From: an uncultured Spirochaetales bacterium | GTDB lineage: Bacteria; Spirochaetota; Spirochaetia; Sphaerochaetales; Sphaerochaetaceae | Length of the DNA stretch: 64,000 bases | Assembly (NCBI GenBank): GCA_949297785.1 | Contig: CASFTW010000003.1 | Coordinates: 56,542 to 120,541 of the forward strand | Reading direction: 5' to 3' | The notes under the pieces: model-generated | The model's database searches: none | Seen by the model: only the letters and a program-made list of their open reading frames with translations | What the model was told of the DNA's origin: nothing | Translations under genes and position numbers: made by a program | Shown here: positions 52,237-61,066 of the stretch, piece by piece | How positions within the stretch are numbered: position 1 is the stretch's first letter | Layout: each line of letters starts with the position of its first letter

Positions 52237-53790
52237 ATGGATACAAGTCAGATACAGACATTGGTTTCAATGTTGCTTTATATAGGAGTTGTGATCGGGA
52301 TCGGTGTTTATTTTGCCAGACGGGCAAATGAGAACTCCGAGAACTACTATCTCGGCGGCAGGTCGCTCGGACCATGGGTGGCGGCTTTCAGTGCAGAAGC
52401 TTCGGATATGAGCGGATGGCTGCTGATGGGGCTGCCGGGACTTGCATACTGGAGCGGTCTTGCGGATGCATTCTGGACTGCTGCAGGTCTTGCATTCGGT
52501 ACATATATAAACTGGCTGATTGTGGCAAAGAGGCTGAGAAACTATTCGGAGATTGCCGGAAATGCCATAACGCTTCCTGACTTTTTCAGCAACCGTTTCC
52601 ACGAGAAGAAGAAAGTCATAATGACAATTTCATCTCTTTTCATCCTTGTCTTCTTCTGTGTATATGCTTCAAGCTGCTTTGTGACATGCGGCAAGCTTTT
52701 CTCATCTCTTTTCTCCGTGGATTACCATGTCACGATGGTTCTCGGGGCTGTATTTGTGGTTGTCTACACATTCCTCGGCGGTTTTCTTGCAGAGAGTGCA
52801 AGTGATTTCATGCAGGCTGTTGTGATGGTGCTCGCTCTTATCCTTGTGCTGACTTTCGGAACGATAGCCGCAGGCGGACCTGCCGCTGTTTTTGAGAATC
52901 TGTCCTCAATTCCCGGATTCCTTGAAGTTGCAAGCACGGCAAATCCTCTTACAGGTGCTGATGGAAACCAGATGATCGCAAACGGCCTTCCGCTTTTCGC
53001 TGATGCATCACCTTATGGAGTGATCTCGGCACTTTCAATGCTTGCATGGGGGCTTGGTTATTTCGGCATGCCTCAGGTGCTTCTGCGCTTCATGGCAATA
53101 AGAGATAAAAAGGAACTGAGCAAAAGCCGCCGCATTGCGACTGTATGGTGCGTGATATCACTTGCGGCGGCGATTGCCATCGGCCTGATGGGAAGGGCGC
53201 TGTACCCGTCTGTCTTCACGACGAACTCGGATGCGGAGACAGTATTCTCCTATATTGCATCAACTCTTATGCACCCTCTGTTTGCAGGTCTTGTAAGCGC
53301 AGGCATACTTGCTGCGACTATATCGAGTTCGGATTCCTATCTCCTGATTGCGGCATCTGCGTTCTCTAAGAACCTCTGGCAGAGACTCTTCAGGAAGAAG
53401 GCTTCCGACAAGGAGATCATGCAGGTAGGACGCATTGCACTGGTTGTCATCGCTGTCATCGGGGCTCTCATAGCCATGGATGAAGACAGCGTCATATTCA
53501 CAATCGTAAGTTTTGCATGGGCCGGATTCGGTGCGACATTCGGACCGCTCATGCTTTTCTCCCTCTTCTGGAAGAGAACGACGAGAAGCGGTGCTGTTGC
53601 CGGCATGATTTCAGGCGGTGTGATGGTTTTCGTGTGGAATTTCCTCATCAAGCCATTTGGAGGAATATTTGCAATATACGAACTGCTGCCGGCATTTATA
53701 GTCTCTTCAATTTTCATCGTGATCGTTTCCCTTCTTTCTCCGGAGCCAGATGATGAAGTGAAAAGAGAATTTGACATGGCAAAAAAATGA
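52237..53790 (+). CDS. putP: sodium/proline symporter
   Basis: A 517-residue membrane transporter of the SSS family with about 12-13 membrane segments. The signatures YYLGGRSLGPWVAAFSAEA, SDMSGWLLMGLPG and AGILAATISSSDSYLLIA (Na+ site) fit PutP. It couples Na+ and proline uptake. GGAGCTGATTTTT precedes the start. No proline-catabolic putA is in the window, so proline may be an osmolyte or an amino-acid source. Confidence 0.9.
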   Translation: MDTSQIQTLVSMLLYIGVVIGIGVYFARRANENSENYYLGGRSLGPWVAAFSAEASDMSGWLLMGLPGLAYWSGLADAFWTAAGLAFGTYINWLIVAKRLRNYSEIAGNAITLPDFFSNRFHEKKKVIMTISSLFILVFFCVYASSCFVTCGKLFSSLFSVDYHVTMVLGAVFVVVYTFLGGFLAESASDFMQAVVMVLALILVLTFGTIAAGGPAAVFENLSSIPGFLEVASTANPLTGADGNQMIANGLPLFADASPYGVISALSMLAWGLGYFGMPQVLLRFMAIRDKKELSKSRRIATVWCVISLAAAIAIGLMGRALYPSVFTTNSDAETVFSYIASTLMHPLFAGLVSAGILAATISSSDSYLLIAASAFSKNLWQRLFRKKASDKEIMQVGRIALVVIAVIGALIAMDEDSVIFTIVSFAWAGFGATFGPLMLFSLFWKRTTRSGAVAGMISGGVMVFVWNFLIKPFGGIFAIYELLPAFIVSSIFIVIVSLLSPEPDDEVKREFDMAKK

Positions 53791-53815
53791 CTGTGTCCTA
53801 GCCTGTTCATGATGG

Positions 53816-53845
53816 GGGAGCTTTCAGGCTCCCTTGTTTTGTTGA
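53816..53845 (+). terminator. terminator after putP
   Basis: GGGAGC-6-GCTCCC followed by TTGTTTTGTT. Confidence 0.85.
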
Positions 53846-53968
53846 ATGATCGGATGAATGATTGGGGTTTTTGAGTCGTCTGTCTGGTATATGTCATATT
53901 AGTTTTATTTATATTTATTTATCTGTGAAAGATTTATTAAAACAGTTGAGAAATAATCAGAAAGTATG

Positions 53969-53997
53969 TTGACAATATTCCTGTTTCTTGGTAAGTT
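53969..53997 (+). promoter_or_regulatory. promoter of tRNA-Asp
   Basis: TTGACA (53969-53974), a 17-base spacer and TAAGTT (53992-53997), 13 bases before the tRNA. Confidence 0.7.
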
Positions 53998-54010
53998 TCT
54001 ACTCACGCAT

Positions 54011-54084
54011 GTGGGAGTAGCGAAGCTGGTTATCGCGCTGGCCTGTCACGCCGGAGATCGCGGGTTCGAGCCCCGTCTCTCACG
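54011..54084 (+). tRNA. tRNA-Asp (anticodon GTC)
   Basis: A cloverleaf of 74 bases: acceptor GTGGGAG/CTCTCAC, D-arm GCGA/TCGC, anticodon stem CTGGC/GCCGG with loop CTGTCAC, T-arm GCGGG-TTCGAGC-CCCGT, discriminator G. CCA is not encoded. It marks the left border of the A+T-rich island. Confidence 0.96.
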
Positions 54085-54087
54085 AAG

Positions 54088-54116
54088 AAACTCTAGGGTA
54101 ACCTAGAGTTTTTTTA
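54088..54116 (+). terminator. terminator of tRNA-Asp
   Basis: AAACTCTAGG-4-CCTAGAGTTT, a perfect 10-bp stem, then a seven-base T-run. Confidence 0.95.
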
Positions 54117-54158
54117 TTCCAATTAGGGAATCATATAGCATTTCAGAATATTCTGATT

Positions 54159-54164
54159 TAAAAT
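54159..54164 (+). promoter_or_regulatory. -10 box six bases before ATG (leaderless toxin-like gene)
   Basis: TAAAAT, then ACACAT, then ATG 54171; no ribosome site. Confidence 0.45.
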
Positions 54165-54170
54165 ACACAT

Positions 54171-54476
54171 ATGGATATCGAAAAAATGAGGCAGTTCTGC
54201 AAAGCTGGAAAAATCCGATGGTCTAGTCATGTGGTTTCAAGAATGATGGAAAGGATGATTTTTAGACAGGAAGTGTTGGATACCATTCTATCGGGAGAAG
54301 TGATTGAGGATTATGTTGATGATTTTCCGTTACCAAGCTGTCTTATTCTAGGAATCCATGAGCAGAAACCATTGCATGTTGTAGCTGCCATAAGCGATTC
54401 AGATATAGTAATAGTTTCTGCATATCGCCCAGATGAAAGTCGATTCGAACCAGATTTCAAGACAAGGAGGAAATGA
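54171..54476 (+). CDS. DUF4258 protein, RelE-like toxin candidate
   Basis: A 101-residue protein with the DUF4258 pattern: HVVSRMMERMIFRQEVLDTI, GEVIEDYVDDFPLPSCLILG and a final strand HVVAAISDSDIVIVSAYRPD. DUF4258 proteins resemble RelE/ParE-fold toxins and usually lie beside a small zinc-finger protein, as here. It may be an mRNA interferase, but no activity can be shown from sequence. It appears to be leaderless. The downstream gene begins at its stop codon. Confidence 0.82.
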   Translation: MDIEKMRQFCKAGKIRWSSHVVSRMMERMIFRQEVLDTILSGEVIEDYVDDFPLPSCLILGIHEQKPLHVVAAISDSDIVIVSAYRPDESRFEPDFKTRRK

Positions 54477-54478
54477 AC

Positions 54479-54706
54479 ATGTGTGTTTTCTGCAGAGGAA
54501 CAGAACTCAAAGACACTTTTACAACATATGTTGCAGCGCTGGATAAGTTTACAATAATCATCAAGAACGTACCTTGTCAGGAATGTGTTCAGTGTGGGGA
54601 AAGATATTTCTCAGATGATGTTATGCAGAATATTGAGGCAATTGTGAAAAAAGCTATAGATGTTCAAAGCGAGTTCTTTGTTACGGAATATAGTTCTGTT
54701 GCTTAA
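54479..54706 (+). CDS. YgiT-type zinc-finger protein, antitoxin candidate
   Basis: A 75-residue protein with paired CxxC motifs, MCVFCRG and CQECVQCGERYFSDD, a YgiT/MqsA-type zinc ribbon. MqsA has an added C-terminal helix-turn-helix; here the protein ends soon after the zinc ribbon, so DNA binding is doubtful. I choose ATG 54479, since GGAGG (54466-54470) is eight bases before it and only two before the upstream ATG 54473. It pairs with the DUF4258 gene as a likely type II toxin-antitoxin unit. Confidence 0.8.
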   Translation: MCVFCRGTELKDTFTTYVAALDKFTIIIKNVPCQECVQCGERYFSDDVMQNIEAIVKKAIDVQSEFFVTEYSSVA

Positions 54707-54758
54707 TCAATAGAGGTAAAGTAAAACTTCCTCTTATCATCCATGGAGCATAGAATTT

Positions 54759-55085
54759 ATGGAGGTAATAAACAACATATCAAAAAAGCTTGGCGATGAT
54801 CTCAAGAATGAAATCAAAGCAGAGTCTACGCTGTCCATCGCCGCTGCATGTTTCTCCATATACGCATTCGAGGAATTAAGAACTGAACTTGGAAGCATCA
54901 AAGAACTGAAGTTCATCTTTACATCCCCATCCTTCACAACAGAGAAGACAGGAAAAGAAAACAAAGAGTTCTATATTCCTCGCCAGAACAGGGAAAGAAG
55001 CCTCACCGGAACGGAGTTTGAGATAAAGCTTCGCAATGAGCTTTCCCAGAAGGCTATTGCACGAGAGTGTGCTGATATTGGATAA
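54759..55085 (+). pseudogene. N-terminal remnant of a SNF2/PLD-type helicase (copy A)
   Basis: 108 residues beginning MEVINNISKKLGDDLKNEIK and including FIFTSPSFTT and RERSLTGTEFEIKLRNELSQ. As I recall, this is the start of large phospholipase-D-like/SNF2 helicases found in restriction and defence loci. A full protein would be several hundred residues longer. The frame stops at TAA (55083-55085). The same N-terminus recurs on the other strand at 60666-60902, with about 43 of the first 61 residues identical by hand count. The pair faces inward across the methyltransferase cassette. Confidence 0.7.
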
Positions 55086-55196
55086 GAAGAAACGGTCTTA
55101 GACTACCTCGCTAAACAAGAATACCTTTACAGATATGAGGATAGTAAGTTAGAAATACAATGGGATGAAATAGAGTCAATATGTGGTGAATTGTAA
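55086..55196 (+). pseudogene. in-frame coding remnant after the helicase fragment
   Basis: Directly after the TAA that ends helicase copy A, the same frame stays open for 36 more codons (EETVLDYLAKQEYLYRYEDS and on) to TAA at 55194-55196. It reads like a real C-terminus of a helical protein. It could be the tail of another gene joined by deletion. No family recognised. Confidence 0.4.
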
Positions 55197-55305
55197 AAAT
55201 AAAAGATAAAAAAGACTGTATTTATTTATATTTAAAGGAATAATTTAAAAATATGATAGAAAAAGCGATGCTTTAAATTTTTGTAATTTTTTTTACTTGA
55301 ATATG

Positions 55306-55333
55306 TTTACATATAGCAAGTTCTAGGTATAAT
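55306..55333 (+). promoter_or_regulatory. promoter of the methyltransferase operon
   Basis: TTTACA (55306-55311), a 16-base spacer and TATAAT (55328-55333), eight bases before ATG 55342, giving a leader of about two bases or none. Confidence 0.65.
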
Positions 55334-55341
55334 AAACATAT

Positions 55342-56622
55342 ATGAGAAAAATTTTAAATTATCAGGGCGGCAAAACAAACTTATTACCCGATTTAAAAAA
55401 TGCTATCTCTAGAAATATTGTAGAGGGAAAAGCGTTTTTAGATATTTTTGCTGGCAGCTGTGTAGTATCTCAAGAATTTTTCGATAAAGCAATCGTTTAT
55501 ACCAATGATTTGGAAAAATATAGTTATGTAATTGCTTCCTCTTTTATTGACAGCTGGAAATACTGCAAGCCTTCAGATGAAGATATTGATATTTTAAAGG
55601 GACTTTATGCTGAAAATAAAAACAAACTGTTTAGTCTTCTGCAATTTTACATAACACAGGAAGAAGTTTTTTTTAACGAAAAAGATATTGAAAAGATTAA
55701 AATTTTGTATTCAGAATTGCCTCAGATTTGGAATACTAAAAATCTTGATTCGATAAATAGACCTCTTTCGCCTGATGTTCTGAGAACTCTCAATTGCGAT
55801 TGTCTATTTTCTGGTTATTATTCAGGTTCATATTTCGGAATAGCTCAGGCAATAGATATTGATAGCATTCATTACGCAATTTTAAAACATCCAAATGAAA
55901 AGCTTAATAAAAATGCATTCTTGGCCATTCTCTTTTCTTGTCTTAATTCATGTGTTTTTTCAAAGGATGGACATATGGCTCAACCTCTTTCTTTAGAAAA
56001 AAATGTCACTCGACTTTGGAATAAGAGATCTATTAACATTTTTGAGTCTTTTTGTGAGTTAGTAAAAGAAGAGCAAAATACTGATTACAACTTTAATGAA
56101 AATATCAGAAGAAAATCGATGGCTTTCAACAAAGATTTTGTATCTCTATTAAATGACAAAAATGTAATGGAGCAAGTTGGATGTATATATGCAGATCCCC
56201 CATACACAGATATGCAGTATTCTCGATACTATCACTTATTAAACACATTGGTAGAGTATGATTATCCATATCCAACAAAAAAGAATGGTGGATATACTTC
56301 TGGATTGTATCTAAACAACAGAAACCAATCTGAATTGAGCCAACATTCGCATTGTTTAGGTCTAATGAGACTATTATTGGAAAAATGTAAATTTTATAAT
56401 ATTAATCTCATTATAAGTTTTGCTTATCCTGTTGACAGAGAAATTCAAAAAACCGATAGATACCTTATGTCAATTGATGATTTAGTTGATTCGTGTAATT
56501 TGATATATGGTGCAAACAATATTGTTATCACTACACACGATTACAAACACAGTAATCATCGTAATCATGAGCAAAAGACAGTTCTAGAATATATCATTGA
56601 ATGTAAAGGAAACAAAATATAA
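55342..56622 (+). CDS. D12-class DNA adenine methyltransferase
   Basis: A 426-residue N6-adenine methyltransferase. Order: motif X-like YQGGK (7-11), AdoMet motif I LDIFAGSC (33-40), then the catalytic DPPY (285-288) in IYADPPYTDMQYSRYY. The spacing is the alpha/D12 (Dam-like) order, with a large insert between the two motifs. It transfers methyl from AdoMet to adenine in a DNA site that cannot be read from the sequence. It heads a two-gene operon, with the next gene overlapping by one base (TAATG). It is very A+T-rich compared with the chromosome to the left. Confidence 0.88.
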   Translation: MRKILNYQGGKTNLLPDLKNAISRNIVEGKAFLDIFAGSCVVSQEFFDKAIVYTNDLEKYSYVIASSFIDSWKYCKPSDEDIDILKGLYAENKNKLFSLLQFYITQEEVFFNEKDIEKIKILYSELPQIWNTKNLDSINRPLSPDVLRTLNCDCLFSGYYSGSYFGIAQAIDIDSIHYAILKHPNEKLNKNAFLAILFSCLNSCVFSKDGHMAQPLSLEKNVTRLWNKRSINIFESFCELVKEEQNTDYNFNENIRRKSMAFNKDFVSLLNDKNVMEQVGCIYADPPYTDMQYSRYYHLLNTLVEYDYPYPTKKNGGYTSGLYLNNRNQSELSQHSHCLGLMRLLLEKCKFYNINLIISFAYPVDREIQKTDRYLMSIDDLVDSCNLIYGANNIVITTHDYKHSNHRNHEQKTVLEYIIECKGNKI

Positions 56623-58241
56623 TGACCAATCAAGTATATGAAACAAAAAAAGCTATAAGTGCTACACTGCCCACAAAGCGAAATGATTTGTATAACTCAA
56701 CAATGTATTGGTCTCAAAAAGCCTTTAACATTTGTGATATTCTAGTTGAAAAATTTACTAAGCCTGGCGATATAGTTTTTGATCCTTTCCTTGGCTCAGG
56801 AGTTACATTATTTGAATCAATCAAAGACAAGATGAAGCGGAACGCAATTGGCTGTGAAATTAATGATCCTCCAATTTTCATGATAAATACAATATTGGAG
56901 TCTAAGGATAAAAAGAAAGTTAATAAGCAATTTGAAGGATTTATTAGGGAATTGCAAAAGTTAAATTCCTATTACACAATTACTTGTCCCTCATGCAAAA
57001 AAGAAGCAATTATACGAAAAACACTTTTTGATATAGTAGATGGTAAAATTGTTATTAAACAAACGGATATTGAATGTTCATGTGGTAAACATTCTGTATA
57101 TGATTCAACTGAAGAATTTGTAAATAAAATGAATGTCATAGAATCAATTTCCTTTGTAAAGGATGTTGAGCTAATTGCAAATTCGAAGATAGCGGTAAAA
57201 GAAGGACAAAAAATATCTTCTATTTTTACTAAAAGAAATTTTATTGTTTTAGATAAAATTTGTGGTCTAAAAAGAGATTTTCCAGAGGTGGAACAGTTGA
57301 TAGAATATACGTTGCTATCAATTATACACTTATGCAAGATTACAGACACACATTCTAATTCGCAGTGGCCGCTCTGGATTCCCTCAAACAATTGTGTTGA
57401 AAAGAATGTTGTGAACCTACTTGAAAAAAAAATGACTCAAACGATAAAAGCTATCGATTATGTTAAAAGAAATTACAAAACCTGTAAAAAATCTTTAAAT
57501 GTAGATGACTTTAATATTTCAAATTACAAGATAATCAAAAAAGGTATACAGAATGTTTCTTGCCAAGATATTCCAGATGATTCTGTTGATTTGGTGATTA
57601 CTGATCCTCCTTACCTTGGTCAAGTACCATATTCCGAATATATGCAGCTGTATTTGCCTTTTTCCAATTTTACTCTTGACTTTGAGGATGAAATAGTCGT
57701 GTCTTCTGCTCCCAGTCGCAAAAAAACAGAAGATGAATACTTTAATCAACTAAATTGTGCATTTGCTACAATCTCAAAAAAAATGAAAAAGAATTCATAT
57801 CTATGTTTGTATTTCCATGATGCAAATCTTAGCGTTTGGAATAAATTGATTCAGACTTTAGAAAAAAACGGATTTCATTATATTTCTCAAGTGCATATTA
57901 AGAAGTCAAATACAGTAAAAAATAACCTTAGCCCTAAAAAATCAATGAATGGGGATGCTTTATTATTTTTTATTAAGGAGAATATACATGCATATATAAA
58001 AGAACCGATAGAAACAGATCCTATAAGTGAAATAGAGCACTCTATTATAAAAGAAGCTAGAGCTATGATTTCGGAAAAAGGCAAATTAACTACTACTGAC
58101 TTGTATGATAACGGTATTATGGAAATTTTAATTCATAACAATTGGTTAGAACCTCTTTCTCATAAATACTCCACATTGGTAGAAATATTTGAAAAATTTC
58201 TTAAATGGGATAAAGAATCTAGCTGTTGGAAGCTTAATTGA
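56622..58241 (+). CDS. DNA methyltransferase (N4/N6 type) with zinc ribbon
   Basis: A 539-residue enzyme: AdoMet motif FDPFLGSGVTLFE (53-65), a zinc-ribbon-like insert (CPSC 122-125, CSC 152-154), catalytic DPPY (328-331) in ITDPPYLGQVPYSEYMQ, followed by SSAPSRKKTEDEYFNQL. The same pattern, DPPYxxQVPY then APSRK then EDxYF, is seen in the convergent MTase-Mrr fusion, so the two are paralogous. It starts in a TAATG junction with the D12 gene. Its 3' end overlaps that fusion by eight bases. It probably methylates one strand of the site the nuclease recognises, by inference. Confidence 0.86.
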   Translation: MTNQVYETKKAISATLPTKRNDLYNSTMYWSQKAFNICDILVEKFTKPGDIVFDPFLGSGVTLFESIKDKMKRNAIGCEINDPPIFMINTILESKDKKKVNKQFEGFIRELQKLNSYYTITCPSCKKEAIIRKTLFDIVDGKIVIKQTDIECSCGKHSVYDSTEEFVNKMNVIESISFVKDVELIANSKIAVKEGQKISSIFTKRNFIVLDKICGLKRDFPEVEQLIEYTLLSIIHLCKITDTHSNSQWPLWIPSNNCVEKNVVNLLEKKMTQTIKAIDYVKRNYKTCKKSLNVDDFNISNYKIIKKGIQNVSCQDIPDDSVDLVITDPPYLGQVPYSEYMQLYLPFSNFTLDFEDEIVVSSAPSRKKTEDEYFNQLNCAFATISKKMKKNSYLCLYFHDANLSVWNKLIQTLEKNGFHYISQVHIKKSNTVKNNLSPKKSMNGDALLFFIKENIHAYIKEPIETDPISEIEHSIIKEARAMISEKGKLTTTDLYDNGIMEILIHNNWLEPLSHKYSTLVEIFEKFLKWDKESSCWKLN

Positions 58242-60633
58242 CAATATCCTTTGATAAGGAAATAGCAGAGTTGTAGTACTTTTTAGGAAACTTTGCCTCA
58301 ACCCTTTCCATTAACCCAATGCCATCAATTATTTCTACTCCTGTCGCTTTTGCTTCTTGCTTCCCTTGTGTTGTATAATATGAAGTTGTGATACATACAG
58401 CTTCCGTTATTTCAGAATTAACTGTTTTTAAACTATGCAAACGCTGAATAGGAGTTCCTCCAACACCTCCTTGCCAACGTTTACACTGGAAAATAGATTT
58501 TGTTCCTTTAGGGTTAGTAGCAATTATATCAACGCCTCTATCACCCGCAGCTCCTATTCTTACTACATTTTTGTATCCATACTTGCCAAGCAAATATGTT
58601 ATAAACGCTTCGAATTCGTAAGGATCCATTGCGTAGATATCTATAGACCCACCATTATTAAATGGATTATATTTTTTTGCCACATATTTCCCATGTTGCA
58701 AATCGCAATAATTACTAATGATATTAACGATTTGTGAATTGTACTTGCTATTAGGATTTGTCAATAAATCAAACAATTCAACATCCGTTCCGTCGCAAAT
58801 TTTATTTCCTAATTCAAAATACAAATCGTCTAAGACAAAAGATCCATTTTTTTTCAATAATTGATTAATATACACAGGAATGTAATCACTTAGCTTTACA
58901 AACAACTCATTGTGATCCTCTAGGCCTACATAAAGCTTATCTGGATCAATATATATCATGGCGTTTACACACAGAAAATACCGTTTAATAACATCATCGA
59001 TTTTTTTGTAATCATCAGGGGTGCAAACATAATTAAAATCTTCCCTTAAAGCATTAGCTACGTATGAATAACATTTAGTAGTATTAATGGGCTCAACTTT
59101 AATTTTTGAATAAATCTTTTTCTGAAGATAATAATCAATATTTGTGTCACCAATGTACCAGTAAGAATCCTTTTGTGTCAATTTGGCCAATATTACCAAA
59201 TATTGTGTCATAACAGTATTTGCAAAGGCTGCTTGTTTTCTAATTGTAGGATCTTTTGAAGAGATTGCTATGCGATTGACGAATTCAAACCCGTTTTTTC
59301 TAGCGTAATTAATGAATTTAGTGAGAGCTGTAAAGTAACTTTTTTGTCCCAATTTGATGGTCAAAAATACCAGGCCGTCTTTTTTTAAAATCTTATAGAA
59401 AACACCAAACATAGAATCTATATCATGAAAATAATTTTCCATGTTTTTCTCTTTTCTAGAAGGAGCATCTGTTACAACTATCTCGGCTGATAACATTTCT
59501 TTATTCAAAGTAAATTCGTTATCGTAAAACTTATATAACCAGTCTCTAAAATACTGGGATTTTTCTAAATATGGAACTTGATCAGTATAAGGAGGGTCTG
59601 TATATATAACATCGAATTTCTCCTTGTACCTTGGGTCTAACAATTCCTTTCGATAGTCTTGTCTAATTAAAATTAAAGATTCTCCCAAATAGATATTCTC
59701 TATATTGTTGATGTTCTCTTTATATTTTCGTATTGCCTCAATCTTTTTGGAGAAAACATCCCAAACATTTGATTCTTGAGCAGAGTTAATCAATACGTGG
59801 TATAAATTGTCCGTTCCAGAGCCATACATTGCAATTTTTGACAAGGCCAAAGATGAAACAAGTGCGATTTCAATAAGATCTCTTTCTTCACATGCAGGTA
59901 ACTGAAGAATAGCATCTTGAATCAGTAAGAGTGCATATTTAGATCTATTTGTAAAATTCGTATCGTATCGATTAGCACCAGTTGATTCGGTAATATTTAT
60001 TCTGGAGTTTGTTATAAAGCAATGGTTTGGGAAACGAGATGTATTCAATGTGTCAGTTTTTTTAATAAGAGCTTCATCATTTTTATCAAAGGCTTTCCCT
60101 CTTGAACCGCAACCAGGGCAACGACCTTCTAGGAATTTGATTGTTTCTCCATTTTCAATTTCTCTGTGTTTCTTAGGATTATAATATTCTTTTGTAGCTG
60201 GATCAAAAAACAACTTGCTTATATGTAGTGTTTTCCCACATCTTGGACAAGTTGTTTCGTACAAGGAGAGAACCTGATCCCTTACATTGTTTTCAACTAT
60301 CGTAAATAGGCTCAAATATTTTTTTAAATCAATTTTCTTTAGTAGGTTAGAAACAACAAAATATGTATAATTATCCAGTTCTATTCCTAAAACATTTTTA
60401 CCGCAACGCCTTGCTGCAACTAAAAAGTTTCCAGATCCTGCAAAAGGATCAACAAACGATGAATATTTTTGTGGTAACCAAGCAATAACACTTGACGCAA
60501 AAGATATTGACTTTCTTCCTTGAAAGGTAAATACATTAGCGACATACTTAGGATCGGTTGTTTCCTCGGATGGTATTGATTCAAATAAAGATTTTACAAA
60601 ATCTGCGGTTTCCTTTGATGCTCTATTGTCCAT
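58234..60633 (-). CDS. DNA methyltransferase fused to Mrr-type restriction nuclease
   Basis: A 799-residue, two-part protein. Residues about 1-480 are a methyltransferase: DPFAGSGNF (62-70), two zinc-ribbon halves (CPRC 129-132, CPGC 172-175), DPPY (346-349) in TDPPYTDQVPYLEKSQYF, then TDAPSRKEKNMENYF. Residues about 480-660 are a linker, possibly target-recognising. Residues about 669-775 are an Mrr-like PD-(D/E)xK nuclease: FEAFITYLLGKYGYKNVVRI, GDRGVDI (catalytic Asp702), FQCKRW (Gln716, Lys718). This is a type IIG/IIC-like single-chain cutter-modifier. It is convergent with the two-methyltransferase operon. Confidence 0.88.
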   Translation of the reverse strand: MDNRASKETADFVKSLFESIPSEETTDPKYVANVFTFQGRKSISFASSVIAWLPQKYSSFVDPFAGSGNFLVAARRCGKNVLGIELDNYTYFVVSNLLKKIDLKKYLSLFTIVENNVRDQVLSLYETTCPRCGKTLHISKLFFDPATKEYYNPKKHREIENGETIKFLEGRCPGCGSRGKAFDKNDEALIKKTDTLNTSRFPNHCFITNSRINITESTGANRYDTNFTNRSKYALLLIQDAILQLPACEERDLIEIALVSSLALSKIAMYGSGTDNLYHVLINSAQESNVWDVFSKKIEAIRKYKENINNIENIYLGESLILIRQDYRKELLDPRYKEKFDVIYTDPPYTDQVPYLEKSQYFRDWLYKFYDNEFTLNKEMLSAEIVVTDAPSRKEKNMENYFHDIDSMFGVFYKILKKDGLVFLTIKLGQKSYFTALTKFINYARKNGFEFVNRIAISSKDPTIRKQAAFANTVMTQYLVILAKLTQKDSYWYIGDTNIDYYLQKKIYSKIKVEPINTTKCYSYVANALREDFNYVCTPDDYKKIDDVIKRYFLCVNAMIYIDPDKLYVGLEDHNELFVKLSDYIPVYINQLLKKNGSFVLDDLYFELGNKICDGTDVELFDLLTNPNSKYNSQIVNIISNYCDLQHGKYVAKKYNPFNNGGSIDIYAMDPYEFEAFITYLLGKYGYKNVVRIGAAGDRGVDIIATNPKGTKSIFQCKRWQGGVGGTPIQRLHSLKTVNSEITEAVCITTSYYTTQGKQEAKATGVEIIDGIGLMERVEAKFPKKYYNSAISLSKDIVN

Positions 60634-60665
60634 TCTTGTCCAACGCTTTTATACAAATTTTCAAT

Positions 60666-60902
60666 TCATATTTTACACACTGTTTGAAAAATGTAAAAGT
60701 GATATTTCTTTATATTGGAAGTTGTGAAGGAGGGGGATGTGAAGATGAATTGAAACTTTTCTATGCCTTCCAGTTCCTTTTTCAGTTCTTCGAAAGTGTA
60801 TATAGAGAAGCAAACCGTAGCGATGGACAAATAGTTGCCTGATTTGATTTCTTGGCTCAGATCATCTCCAAGCTTCTTAGATACGTTGTTTATTACCTCC
60901 AT
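60666..60902 (-). pseudogene. N-terminal remnant of the same helicase family (copy B)
   Basis: 78 residues beginning MEVINNVSKKLGDDLSQEIK and reaching FIFTSPSFTT, after which the homology stops and the frame ends. The first 18 bases (ATGGAGGTAATAAACAAC) are identical to copy A at 54759; the rest has diverged. It lies 32 bases upstream of the MTase-Mrr gene and points toward it, as copy A points toward the other operon. Confidence 0.7.
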
Positions 60903-61066
60903 TGGCTCTTCGAACGATAAACAAAAAATATTATAACAAATCCTAAGGAGAATAATAGACCGTTAAGAGCTTAAATAAGACAACAGTCTTTGAGAACTTC
61001 AAAATCCGTAAAAGAGTAATAGAGAAAGAGATTCTTTCATTAGCATACTACAGAGCAAATAGGCGT

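Noticed and set aside
55342..60633. BREX, DISARM or Dnd system
   Set aside because: No PglZ, BrxC, DrmA/B or Dnd genes. The only helicase traces are truncated N-termini.
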